From NCBI GenBank assembly GCA_031285085.1, contig JAITWW010000027.1:1-7027 (forward strand): a DNA stretch of 7,027 nt. Reading direction: 5' to 3'. The position numbers and the translations under genes are program-made. Position 1 is the first letter of the stretch. Each line of letters opens with the position of its first letter. The stretch comes from Candidatus Methanofilum arcanum. Its GTDB lineage: Archaea; Halobacteriota; Methanomicrobia; Methanomicrobiales; Methanospirillaceae. Below are positions 1-5,018 of this stretch, piece after piece. Under the pieces are notes generated by a model. It was given only the letters and a program-made list of their open reading frames with translations. It searched no databases and had not been told where the DNA came from.

Positions 1-369
1 AATATTTCCATCTATCAGATGCTATGTTGTGCAAGTTATCATGTTATCATTTTAAGCACCACTTTTTTGCCATGTTGCCTAATTTCAACAAATTGAATCC
101 AGATACAATGCATGGACGATTCAGATTTTTTCTATTTTCATATCATATCTTTTTTTTCTCTCCTATCTCTCACATTCCACGGCTTGGGACCTTTATCTGA
201 CTATCAACCAGAGCAAACATCACGTATCAACAGTCAAAAAAACGAAAAGCCTTGACTTTCCAAAAGGATAGTGCAGTCTGCAGAAAAGAGCAAGAAACAA
301 ATAAATTAAATAATATAAATTGAATTAAATGGATAATTACATTATCTCACACACACGCGAAACACTCTC
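1..369. other. AT-rich region without a recognisable gene
   Basis: I see no convincing coding region on either strand. The stretch is AT-rich. A pyrimidine-rich tract on the plus strand (about 125-178, with a run of eight or more T near 150) could be a T-rich archaeal terminator for a rightward gene ending left of the window. A TATA-like AATTTATATT on the minus strand around 310-320 could in principle start a leftward transcript, but nothing coding follows. Small direct repeats, such as TTATCAT twice near 36-50, look incidental. Confidence 0.55.
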
Positions 370-397
370 AAAAAAAAGATAACCCAAAGGGTTTTGG
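370..397 (-). terminator. Intrinsic-type terminator of the secreted-protein gene
   Basis: Read on the minus strand, AACCC-TTT-GGGTT (381-393) forms a 5-bp stem with a 3-nt loop. It is followed after three bases by a run of eight T (370-377). It lies about 10 bases past the TAA stop at 404-406, exactly where the leftward transcript should end. An alternative pairing of CCAAA with TTTGG (384-397) is also possible. Confidence 0.7.
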
Positions 398-403
398 ACT
401 TAC

Positions 404-1324
404 TTACGCACAGCAGGCAATGCCTGACTGGTAGTTAAAGTCTTTGTTGAAGCTGCTAATACCACCTGCAACAGTTGCAGTGTCAACGAATGTCAGAGTT
501 GATGCAAGTTGGTCGTAGAACTCTAGATCAAATAACTTGGTGTTCGTATATACTCCATTGGCAGGTTCTGCAGTCTCATTGAGAATCCGACCATCGGATC
601 TACCTTCCATAACACTGACGGTGAAAGCAGTTGAGATAATACCATCTGCAAATCCAGATGCGGAGTTTACATCAGGGGTAACTGAGATCTGATAGTTCAG
701 CGCTGCTGGGACAGTTGACACTTGTCCAACGGCAGTCAGACCACCAATAGTCTGAACCTGTGCGGTGTTAATAGACATCAGTTTGGATGATGCAGTAACC
801 TTGTTACAGAATGCTGGAGTTACACTGTTGTTAGCCCTTGAAAAGACACAGACAATATCATCTAGACCAGTGGACCAGTTTCCTGCAACATCAAGGCTAA
901 ATGATTCTGCACCCATCAGGTGGGATCCATTCTGGCTTGTGTACGTCAGAACCTTTTGGGTCTCAATGTTGTACAGACCTGCAGTCTTTGCCTTCGTATC
1001 CATTGTGAAGGTCTTGACCTCAGCGATCTGTCCACCATTGCTCATAAGAAAGTCTGAGTACGTTACAATGGCAATACTTCCTGAACGAACAGTCTGGTTT
1101 CCTGGTTGTCCCGTTGCGTTTGGAAGTGCATCAAGACCTTTGTCTCCAATCTGCCAGACAGTAGAAGTAGCCTCATTTATGACTCCAACTGCATCAATAG
1201 ACGAACCAACGGAAAATATTTGGTTCTCTGGAACTTGTCCCGGAAGAACATCCGCAGTTGCCAGTCCTGAAATTGCAATCAGGAAAATTGCAGTAATAAT
1301 TGCTATACATCGGTTAAATTTCAT
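404..1324 (-). CDS. Secreted, probably N-glycosylated surface protein of unknown function
   Basis: This is a 306-residue protein with a clear signal peptide: a basic start (MKFNR), a hydrophobic core at residues 7-21, and likely cleavage after LATA (24). The mature part is rich in S, T, N and G. It has six N-X-S/T sequons, at N69, N76, N132, N149, N165 and N249. Mature cysteines are C159, C173 and a C304-C305 pair next to the C-terminus. There is no C-terminal membrane anchor or PGF-type sorting tail. The motif GLYNIETQKVLTY (117-129) and the DVLPGQVPENQ start resemble, from memory, a multi-copy family of secreted proteins in Methanomicrobiales and Methanothrix with no assigned function. An envelope or sheath-associated role is inference. 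The start is set by GGAGGA six bases upstream, a TATA box about 65 bases upstream and the signal peptide. It is a single-gene unit. Confidence 0.85.
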   Translation of the reverse strand: MKFNRCIAIITAIFLIAISGLATADVLPGQVPENQIFSVGSSIDAVGVINEATSTVWQIGDKGLDALPNATGQPGNQTVRSGSIAIVTYSDFLMSNGGQIAEVKTFTMDTKAKTAGLYNIETQKVLTYTSQNGSHLMGAESFSLDVAGNWSTGLDDIVCVFSRANNSVTPAFCNKVTASSKLMSINTAQVQTIGGLTAVGQVSTVPAALNYQISVTPDVNSASGFADGIISTAFTVSVMEGRSDGRILNETAEPANGVYTNTKLFDLEFYDQLASTLTFVDTATVAGGISSFNKDFNYQSGIACCA

Positions 1325-1330
1325 CTAATA

Positions 1331-1336
1331 TCCTCC
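1331..1336 (-). promoter_or_regulatory. Ribosome binding site of the secreted-protein gene
   Basis: GGAGGA on the minus strand lies six bases before the ATG at 1322-1324. It is the best-placed ribosome site in the window and fixes the start of the secreted protein. Confidence 0.8.
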
Positions 1337-1388
1337 AAGGATGTGCGCTGAAGCTCTCAGGAGCAACGTACATTGTTGTTAAGTTACA

Positions 1389-1397
1389 ATATAAATA
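1389..1397 (-). promoter_or_regulatory. TATA box of the secreted-protein gene
   Basis: TATTTATAT on the minus strand, preceded by the purine-rich GAAAC expected of a BRE, is a near-consensus archaeal promoter. Initiation about 26 bases downstream would fall near 1367, giving a leader of roughly 43 bases. That leader contains a small GCTC-CTGA-GAGC hairpin (1353-1364). A short inverted repeat, CACAT-AAGAA-ATGTG (1412-1426), lies just upstream of the TATA box. Confidence 0.7.
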
Positions 1398-1521
1398 GTT
1401 TCTTTATTTCACACATAAGAAATGTGCAGAACGTAACAGAATTCTAAAAATGAAGATAAAATATAGAAAAAACTGTTTGAATACTTCTCCTCTGATATTC
1501 AACTTTTTGCGAGATCGTGAC

Positions 1522-1554
1522 AAAAGAAAACACCTGCAGCCATACAAAACAGGT
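1522..1554 (-). terminator. Possible terminator after the DUF5611 gene
   Basis: On the minus strand ACCTG (1550-1554) pairs with CAGGT (1532-1536) across a 13-base loop, followed by GTTTTCTTTT (1522-1531). The stem is short and lies about 90 bases past the stop codon, so this is tentative. A second hairpin, CATGG-N7-CCATG (1569-1585), is nearer the gene but has no T-rich tail. Confidence 0.35.
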
Positions 1555-1643
1555 TCCATACGAATCTACATGGAGTTATGCCATGCACAACCGAGCAGCT
1601 ATTTCACCTTCCCCAAGATCTGCAAATTAGCCTCACTTCTGCA

Positions 1644-1997
1644 TCAACCTTCCAATTTTTTTGCTTTCTTTGTCCGTTCCTTTGTGGTATATCCAGTTAC
1701 CTCATCGAGGTACTTGCGAAATCTGCGATTTGTATCAAGAATGAGCTTATCATCATCAATACCTTGCTTTGATACAGAAGAGACACAAAGTGTTTTTCCT
1801 TCTGAACCAAGTGAAACATCAAGCCGTTCTAAAGCTCCATAGGATATTCGATACACATCACCATCTTGCACAGGTTCACACTCAAAATGCTCAGTGAGTT
1901 TGTCCACCATATTTGTGGCAAGCAACTTCGTAAATCCCCTTTTTATCATATATTCTTGCATATCAGTATTAAGTTGATCATAGCTACGAATATGCAT
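1644..1997 (-). CDS. DUF5611-like small protein, function unknown
   Basis: This small soluble protein has 117 residues from the ATG at 1997; a GTG at 2000 would add one. It has no signal peptide or membrane segment. MQEYMIKRGFTK near the N-terminus, YRISYGALERLDV in the middle and a lysine-rich end containing DEVTGYTTKER match, from memory, the DUF5611 proteins common in methanogens, which have no known activity. As I recall, those often begin at MQEY, so the ATG at 1959-1961 (105 residues) may be the true start. No Shine-Dalgarno-like site marks any candidate. It follows the reductase gene by about 20 bases on the same strand, so the two are probably co-transcribed. The C-terminus ends in a basic KERTKKAKKLEG segment, which may suggest nucleic-acid or ribosome contact; that is speculation. 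Confidence 0.82.
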   Translation of the reverse strand: MHIRSYDQLNTDMQEYMIKRGFTKLLATNMVDKLTEHFECEPVQDGDVYRISYGALERLDVSLGSEGKTLCVSSVSKQGIDDDKLILDTNRRFRKYLDEVTGYTTKERTKKAKKLEG

Positions 1998-2018
1998 CAC
2001 GGTTTCATTATGAGATTG

Positions 2019-2816
2019 TTATGAACATCCATGAACATACCAAGAGACAAGCACACCATCCTCCATCTGTGAAACAGTATGCAAGGTAAGTCGAATAAAC
2101 TCATTTTCAAAAACAAAACCATCCCCATCCGCAAGCGTTGGAGCATTTTTACCACCAATTATCATGTTTCCAATAAAAGTATGGAGCTCATCAATGAGAC
2201 CTACCTGAAAAAGACCCATAATAAGGGTTCCTCCCCCTTCAACCATGAGTGTGTGAATATCACGCATCTTTAGTTCTTTGCAAAGCTCTACGAGATCAAC
2301 CTGGTCCTCTCCACAAAAGATACACTCAATCTCAATATCATCACTACTGTGCATCGCCACCTGTCGCAACTGATCTACACGAACAGGGTCTGCAGCACGT
2401 GAAACTGCAATAATACGTTTTCCCTCTCCTTTATGCAGTATTTTTGCACCGAGAGGGGTTCGCGCCATGCTATCTACAACAATGCGAATTGGATGAGGGG
2501 GCCTAAAGTTACTTCTTCGCTCTTTGACTCGTGTTTCAGATTTAACTGTAAGAGATGGATCATCAGCAAGCACGGTTCCAATGCCTACCATAATGGCATC
2601 ACATCCTGCTTTTAACTCATCAACTCGTGAAAAATCTTCCTTTCCAGAAATGATAACCTGTCTACGTTCTTTCGTGGAAAGTTTCCCATCTGCACTCATG
2701 GCAACATTCACAATAATATATGGTCGCGTGGACAGGGTATGTGGAGAGCATGAAGCTGAGTCTGGCATCGATAGATCTGCATGAGGAAACAACATAGCTG
2801 TCACTATCTCACACAT
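2019..2816 (-). CDS. 2,5-diamino-6-(ribosylamino)-4(3H)-pyrimidinone 5'-phosphate reductase
   Basis: This is a RibD C-terminal/DHFR-like reductase of the archaeal and fungal Rib7 type (the M. jannaschii MJ0671 family, sometimes called ArfC). It reduces the ribosyl side chain of the diaminopyrimidine to ribityl with NAD(P)H, in the cytoplasmic route to riboflavin. In methanogens the same route feeds the F420 deazaflavin. Visible motifs are RPYIIVNVAMSADGKLS (31-47), DAIMVGIGTVLADDPSLT (73-90), PIRIVVDSMARTPLGAKIL (109-127), LMVEGGGTLI (190-199) and the C-terminal DELHTFIGNMIIGG block. There is no deaminase domain, as expected for this type. The family usually begins close to RPY, so about 30 N-terminal residues are extra. 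ATGs at 2795 and 2768 are alternative starts, and none has a good ribosome site. It probably forms an operon with the DUF5611 gene and is divergent from the EF-Tu-like gene. Confidence 0.92.
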   Translation of the reverse strand: MCEIVTAMLFPHADLSMPDSASCSPHTLSTRPYIIVNVAMSADGKLSTKERRQVIISGKEDFSRVDELKAGCDAIMVGIGTVLADDPSLTVKSETRVKERRSNFRPPHPIRIVVDSMARTPLGAKILHKGEGKRIIAVSRAADPVRVDQLRQVAMHSSDDIEIECIFCGEDQVDLVELCKELKMRDIHTLMVEGGGTLIMGLFQVGLIDELHTFIGNMIIGGKNAPTLADGDGFVFENEFIRLTLHTVSQMEDGVLVSWYVHGCS

Positions 2817-2996
2817 CGTTATCAGACTTATATCTATGTATGCCTATAACTATGCCTATAACGATCATCGTTTTCCATGAACTTGAGAGAGATGATTTTT
2901 CTAAAAGGAGAAGGTGCTCTATGCATGAGGATCATGCCGTACACAATCCACTACCACTACTGTACTTCTTTTACCAAGCGAGTGTTATGTGTACTG
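2817..2996. promoter_or_regulatory. Divergent control region between reductase and EF-Tu-like genes
   Basis: The region holds TATA-like elements for both directions. CTTATATC (2828-2835, plus) would start rightward RNA near 2858 and leave a leader of about 140 bases before the chosen ATG at 2997. Its complement, GATATAAG, would start leftward RNA near 2805, inside the longest reading of the reductase gene, which favours one of that gene's later start codons. A 12-bp tandem duplication sits beside them. A ribosome site AAGGAG (2905-2910) lies further right, before short open frames at 2921 and 2925. Confidence 0.5.
2839..2862. repeat. Perfect 12-bp tandem duplication in the divergent promoter
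   Basis: TATGCCTATAAC occurs twice, head to tail with no gap (2839-2850 and 2851-2862). Each copy contains CTATAA, which on the minus strand reads TTATAG, so the repeats may double a promoter element or be a two-site operator. Slippage during replication is the simplest origin. Confidence 0.75.
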
Positions 2997-3953
2997 ATGC
3001 CAAATCTCACTATCATATATCTTGGACCCTCTGAAATTGCAAAAGAGCTTGCAAAGAAAGGGACTGAGAGTGATATTACATTCTATAATCTAAAACGTGC
3101 CAATGATACCGTTACCCTTGTCGAACCAACAAGATATCCAGAAAAACTATCATCATTGTTTTTTTCGGCAGCACTCTCAGATGCAGCACTTCTCGTAATT
3201 GATGAGATCTCTGCTGCACTTGGTGAGTGTATTGTGATGTTAAATGCTGCACAGGTGAGTTCTGGATATATTATACTCAAAAATTATATCGATGAAACTT
3301 CAATCAAACCACTTATTGCAGGAACAGTGCTGGAGAACTATAGCTATGTATCAGAGGATCTTACAGCACTTCGTGAACAGTTATTGCATGATGCTTCCCT
3401 CTCTTCCTCTGCCTCAGACGGACCTGCAATTATACCAATTGACCATCACTTTAATGTAAAAGGAATTGGGACAGTCATTTTAGGTTGCATTGCAAAAGGA
3501 ACGGTAAAGAAGCATGACCAGTTGCTTGTCTGGCCAACAAAAAAGATAGCACAGGTGCGCTCGATTCAAAAACATGATGATGATGCAGATGAAGCATATC
3601 AGGGAGATCGTGTAGGCCTTGCATTGAAAGGAGTGACTGCTGATGAACTAGATCGTGGGTATGTACTTGCTCCAGATAATGCGCTTATTGCAGCAGAAGA
3701 ACTACATGGAAAGATCTCACTTGTTCCATGGTGGAAACAACCACTAAAAGAGCAGATGATTTTGTATGCAGGATATTGGATGCAGTTTGCACCATGTCGA
3801 GTCAGTGCAATATCAGGGGATGAAACACGTTCGCCAATGCTTACCCTTATCTGTGACAGGTCATTTGTGTTTGACCAAGGCGCACAGATAGTACTTCATT
3901 ATCTTGAAGGAGAACGACTGAGAATTGTTGGAACTTTTCAACCAGAGATCTGA
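2997..3953 (+). CDS. EF-Tu/SelB-like translation-factor family protein with degenerate GTPase domain
   Basis: The protein has 318 residues. Its N-terminal part (about 1-125) has the layout of an EF-Tu/SelB G domain, but the key motifs are lost. The P-loop position reads GPSEIAKE (10-17) instead of GHxxHGKT, the DxxG position reads EPTR (44-47), and the NKxD position reads KNYID (95-99). A linker rich in S, A and D (132-143) leads to a well-kept EF-Tu domain 2: VKGIGTVILGCIAKGTVKKHD (154-174), QGDRVGLALKG (202-212), then DELDRGYVLA (216-225). A domain-3-like beta region follows. From memory, Methanomicrobiales carry this family annotated as EF-Tu/IF-2/RF-3 or SelB-like. The conserved MPNLTI sets the start at 2997; the frame stays open to an ATG at 2877, which would add 40 unconserved-looking residues. 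It probably binds RNA or the ribosome without GTP turnover. Confidence 0.82.
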   Translation: MPNLTIIYLGPSEIAKELAKKGTESDITFYNLKRANDTVTLVEPTRYPEKLSSLFFSAALSDAALLVIDEISAALGECIVMLNAAQVSSGYIILKNYIDETSIKPLIAGTVLENYSYVSEDLTALREQLLHDASLSSSASDGPAIIPIDHHFNVKGIGTVILGCIAKGTVKKHDQLLVWPTKKIAQVRSIQKHDDDADEAYQGDRVGLALKGVTADELDRGYVLAPDNALIAAEELHGKISLVPWWKQPLKEQMILYAGYWMQFAPCRVSAISGDETRSPMLTLICDRSFVFDQGAQIVLHYLEGERLRIVGTFQPEI

Positions 3954-3993
3954 CACACAATCATGATCTGCAAATAGAAAAATTCACACCTGA

Positions 3994-4002
3994 ATATAAA
4001 TA
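3994..4002 (+). promoter_or_regulatory. TATA box of the JAMM-protein gene
   Basis: ATATAAATA is the same nine bases found, inverted, at the secreted-protein promoter. Initiation about 26 bases on, near 4024, leaves a leader of only about 13 bases and no ribosome site, so the message would be nearly leaderless. The JAMM gene therefore has its own promoter despite lying only 83 bases behind the EF-Tu-like gene. Confidence 0.65.
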
Positions 4003-4036
4003 GAGCAAGCATAACTAAATTTAACAATATATAAAT

Positions 4037-4435
4037 ATGAATATCAAGGGAATTCAAAAAAATGTCCTCTCCCTTCTCATTCAGATAGGGAAGGACAGCT
4101 ATCCACATGAATTTTTAGCGCAACTTCTTCATAAAGATGGAATTATTAATGATGTTCTCATTATTCCTGGAACGATCACAAGCCCAGTGATGGCATATAT
4201 CAGAGATGATGTTCGCCCAATTATGGTAAACCTTGCAGGAACTGCACACAGTCATCCAAATGGAATACTTCGTCCATCTTTTACTGATGTTTTACATTTT
4301 GCAAAAATTGGCGGGCAGTGTCATCTCATTTTTGGCTCTCCATTTTCAAGAGATTCGTGGAGAGCATTTCACGCAGATGGAAGCCCATACACATTATATA
4401 TTGTTGGAGATGATGACTGGGATGAGAACGGGTGA
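4037..4435 (+). CDS. JAMM/MPN+ (Mov34/PAD-1) family metalloprotease
   Basis: This is a 132-residue stand-alone JAMM domain. The full zinc-peptidase signature is present: E25 (PHEF), then H71-S-H73, seven residues, S81 and D84 (HSHPNGILRPSFTD). So, unlike MPN- members, it should bind zinc and cut isopeptide or peptide bonds. In archaea the studied relatives (HvJAMM1 of Haloferax) remove ubiquitin-like SAMP proteins from targets, and some bacterial relatives act on ThiS-like sulfur carriers. Either role is possible here; the substrate is not readable. It has no signal peptide, so it is cytoplasmic. The C-terminus is acidic (DDDWDEN). It starts almost leaderless behind its own TATA box and lies 81 bases before ribL on the same strand, so read-through into ribL is plausible. 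Confidence 0.85.
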   Translation: MNIKGIQKNVLSLLIQIGKDSYPHEFLAQLLHKDGIINDVLIIPGTITSPVMAYIRDDVRPIMVNLAGTAHSHPNGILRPSFTDVLHFAKIGGQCHLIFGSPFSRDSWRAFHADGSPYTLYIVGDDDWDENG

Positions 4436-4500
4436 GGATGAAAATAAGGTTTACGTAGATGAATTGAGAGATGATAATAAATAAAAGAGAAATCAAATGA

Positions 4501-4506
4501 GGAGGG
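4501..4506 (+). promoter_or_regulatory. Ribosome binding site of ribL
   Basis: GGAGGG lies ten bases before the ATG at 4517-4519. It is a strong match to the 16S tail and makes this start secure. The preceding 65 bases contain only a weak TATA-like TAATAAATA, which suggests ribL depends largely on read-through from the JAMM gene. Confidence 0.65.
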
Positions 4507-4516
4507 AGAGTGTGAA

Positions 4517-4933
4517 ATGATCGTCGTTGCAACAGGAACATTTGACCTCCTTCATCCAGGTCATCTGTACTATCTTCAAGAATCTCGGGCACTTGGTGAT
4601 GAGTTGCATGTCATTGTCGCTCGAGATAAAAACGTACTGCACAAGCCTGCACCCATTGTTCCAGAGATGCAACGCTTGGTGATGGTATCTGCCTTGTCCC
4701 TCGTAACCTCTGCTCGTCTTGGTGATCCTATGGATATGATGCGTCCAATAGAGGAGATCCAGCCAGATATAATAACTCTTGGTTGTGACCAACATTTCTC
4801 AGAACAGGATCTTGAGCAAAGACTGAAAGCGAGAGGGATCTCTGCACGAGTTGTTCGAATCGGCAAATATGCAGAGTACACATACTGTAGCTCACGAGAG
4901 ATAGTACATTCTATTTTAGAACGAAGATGGTAG
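4517..4933 (+). CDS. ribL: FAD synthetase RibL (archaeal type)
   Basis: The enzyme transfers a nucleotidyl group to FMN to form FAD, the last step of flavin cofactor synthesis, in the cytoplasm. This 138-residue protein is a cytidylyltransferase-like nucleotidyltransferase. It shows the N-terminal GTFDLLHPGH (7-16) with the HxGH catalytic motif (H13, G15, H16), ITLGCDQHF (86-94), and a C-terminal CSSREIV (124-130) in the place of the family's ISTT/SSxxI motif. C90 and C124 are notable because the characterised M. jannaschii RibL (MJ1179) depends on reduced cysteines and is air-sensitive; whether these are the same positions I cannot confirm without an alignment. The length is normal for archaeal RibL, which is unrelated to bacterial RibF. 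A related glycerol-3-phosphate cytidylyltransferase is the main alternative. Confidence 0.9.
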   Translation: MIVVATGTFDLLHPGHLYYLQESRALGDELHVIVARDKNVLHKPAPIVPEMQRLVMVSALSLVTSARLGDPMDMMRPIEEIQPDIITLGCDQHFSEQDLEQRLKARGISARVVRIGKYAEYTYCSSREIVHSILERRW

Positions 4934-4950
4934 AGAAGAGAAAAGTAGAT

Positions 4951-4971
4951 GATATAATAGATAGTATATTT
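4951..4971 (+). promoter_or_regulatory. Likely TATA region of hisD
   Basis: GATATAATAG (4951-4960) and AGTATATTT (4963-4971) lie 45-70 bases before the hisD ATG at 5019. Initiation about 26 bases downstream would give a leader of roughly 25-40 bases. Either could be the promoter. Their presence suggests hisD is not solely dependent on read-through from ribL, which ends 85 bases before it. Confidence 0.45.
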
Positions 4972-5018
4972 GTCGCACAATACACATTTTTTCATCTTTG
5001 AGAGATAGATCTGTACCT

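Larger units (their letters stand above)
1325..1643. other. Intergenic region: promoter at left, possible terminator at right
   Basis: This 319-base gap separates two leftward genes. Its left part holds the promoter and ribosome site of the secreted-protein gene. Its right part should carry the end of the DUF5611 transcript. A rightward open frame crosses it from 1450 and runs antisense into the DUF5611 gene. I judge it non-coding, because it has no ribosome site and its composition looks like an antisense shadow. Confidence 0.6.

Noticed and set aside
125..178. Long pyrimidine tract as a possible triplex or origin element
   Set aside because: A T-rich archaeal terminator of a gene left of the window explains it more simply. 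No origin repeats or Orc1/Cdc6 gene are seen.
765..1328. 187-residue open frame on the plus strand
   Set aside because: It is antisense to the secreted-protein gene, which has a signal peptide, TATA box, ribosome site and terminator. The shadow has no motif or ribosome site.
1450..1842. 130-residue open frame on the plus strand
   Set aside because: Half of it is antisense to the DUF5611 gene. It has no ribosome site, and its composition is that of a shadow frame.
2433..2784. Plus-strand frames opposite the reductase
   Set aside because: They are antisense to well-conserved reductase motifs and resemble no known family.
3083..3280. 65-residue minus-strand frame
   Set aside because: It is antisense to the EF-Tu-like gene, with no ribosome site or family match.
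3829..3840. CGTTCGCCAAT shared between the EF-Tu-like gene and the right edge (about 7007-7017)
   Set aside because: It is an eleven-base match within coding DNA on one side, with no extended similarity; probably chance.
4233..4484. 83-residue plus-strand frame running past the JAMM stop toward ribL
   Set aside because: It overlaps the JAMM active-site region in another frame and has no motif. The JAMM frame carries the complete HxH-x7-SxxD signature.
4326..4995. Three overlapping minus-strand frames opposite ribL and the JAMM gene
   Set aside because: They are shadows of conserved coding sequence. One is cysteine- and arginine-rich in the way antisense frames often are.
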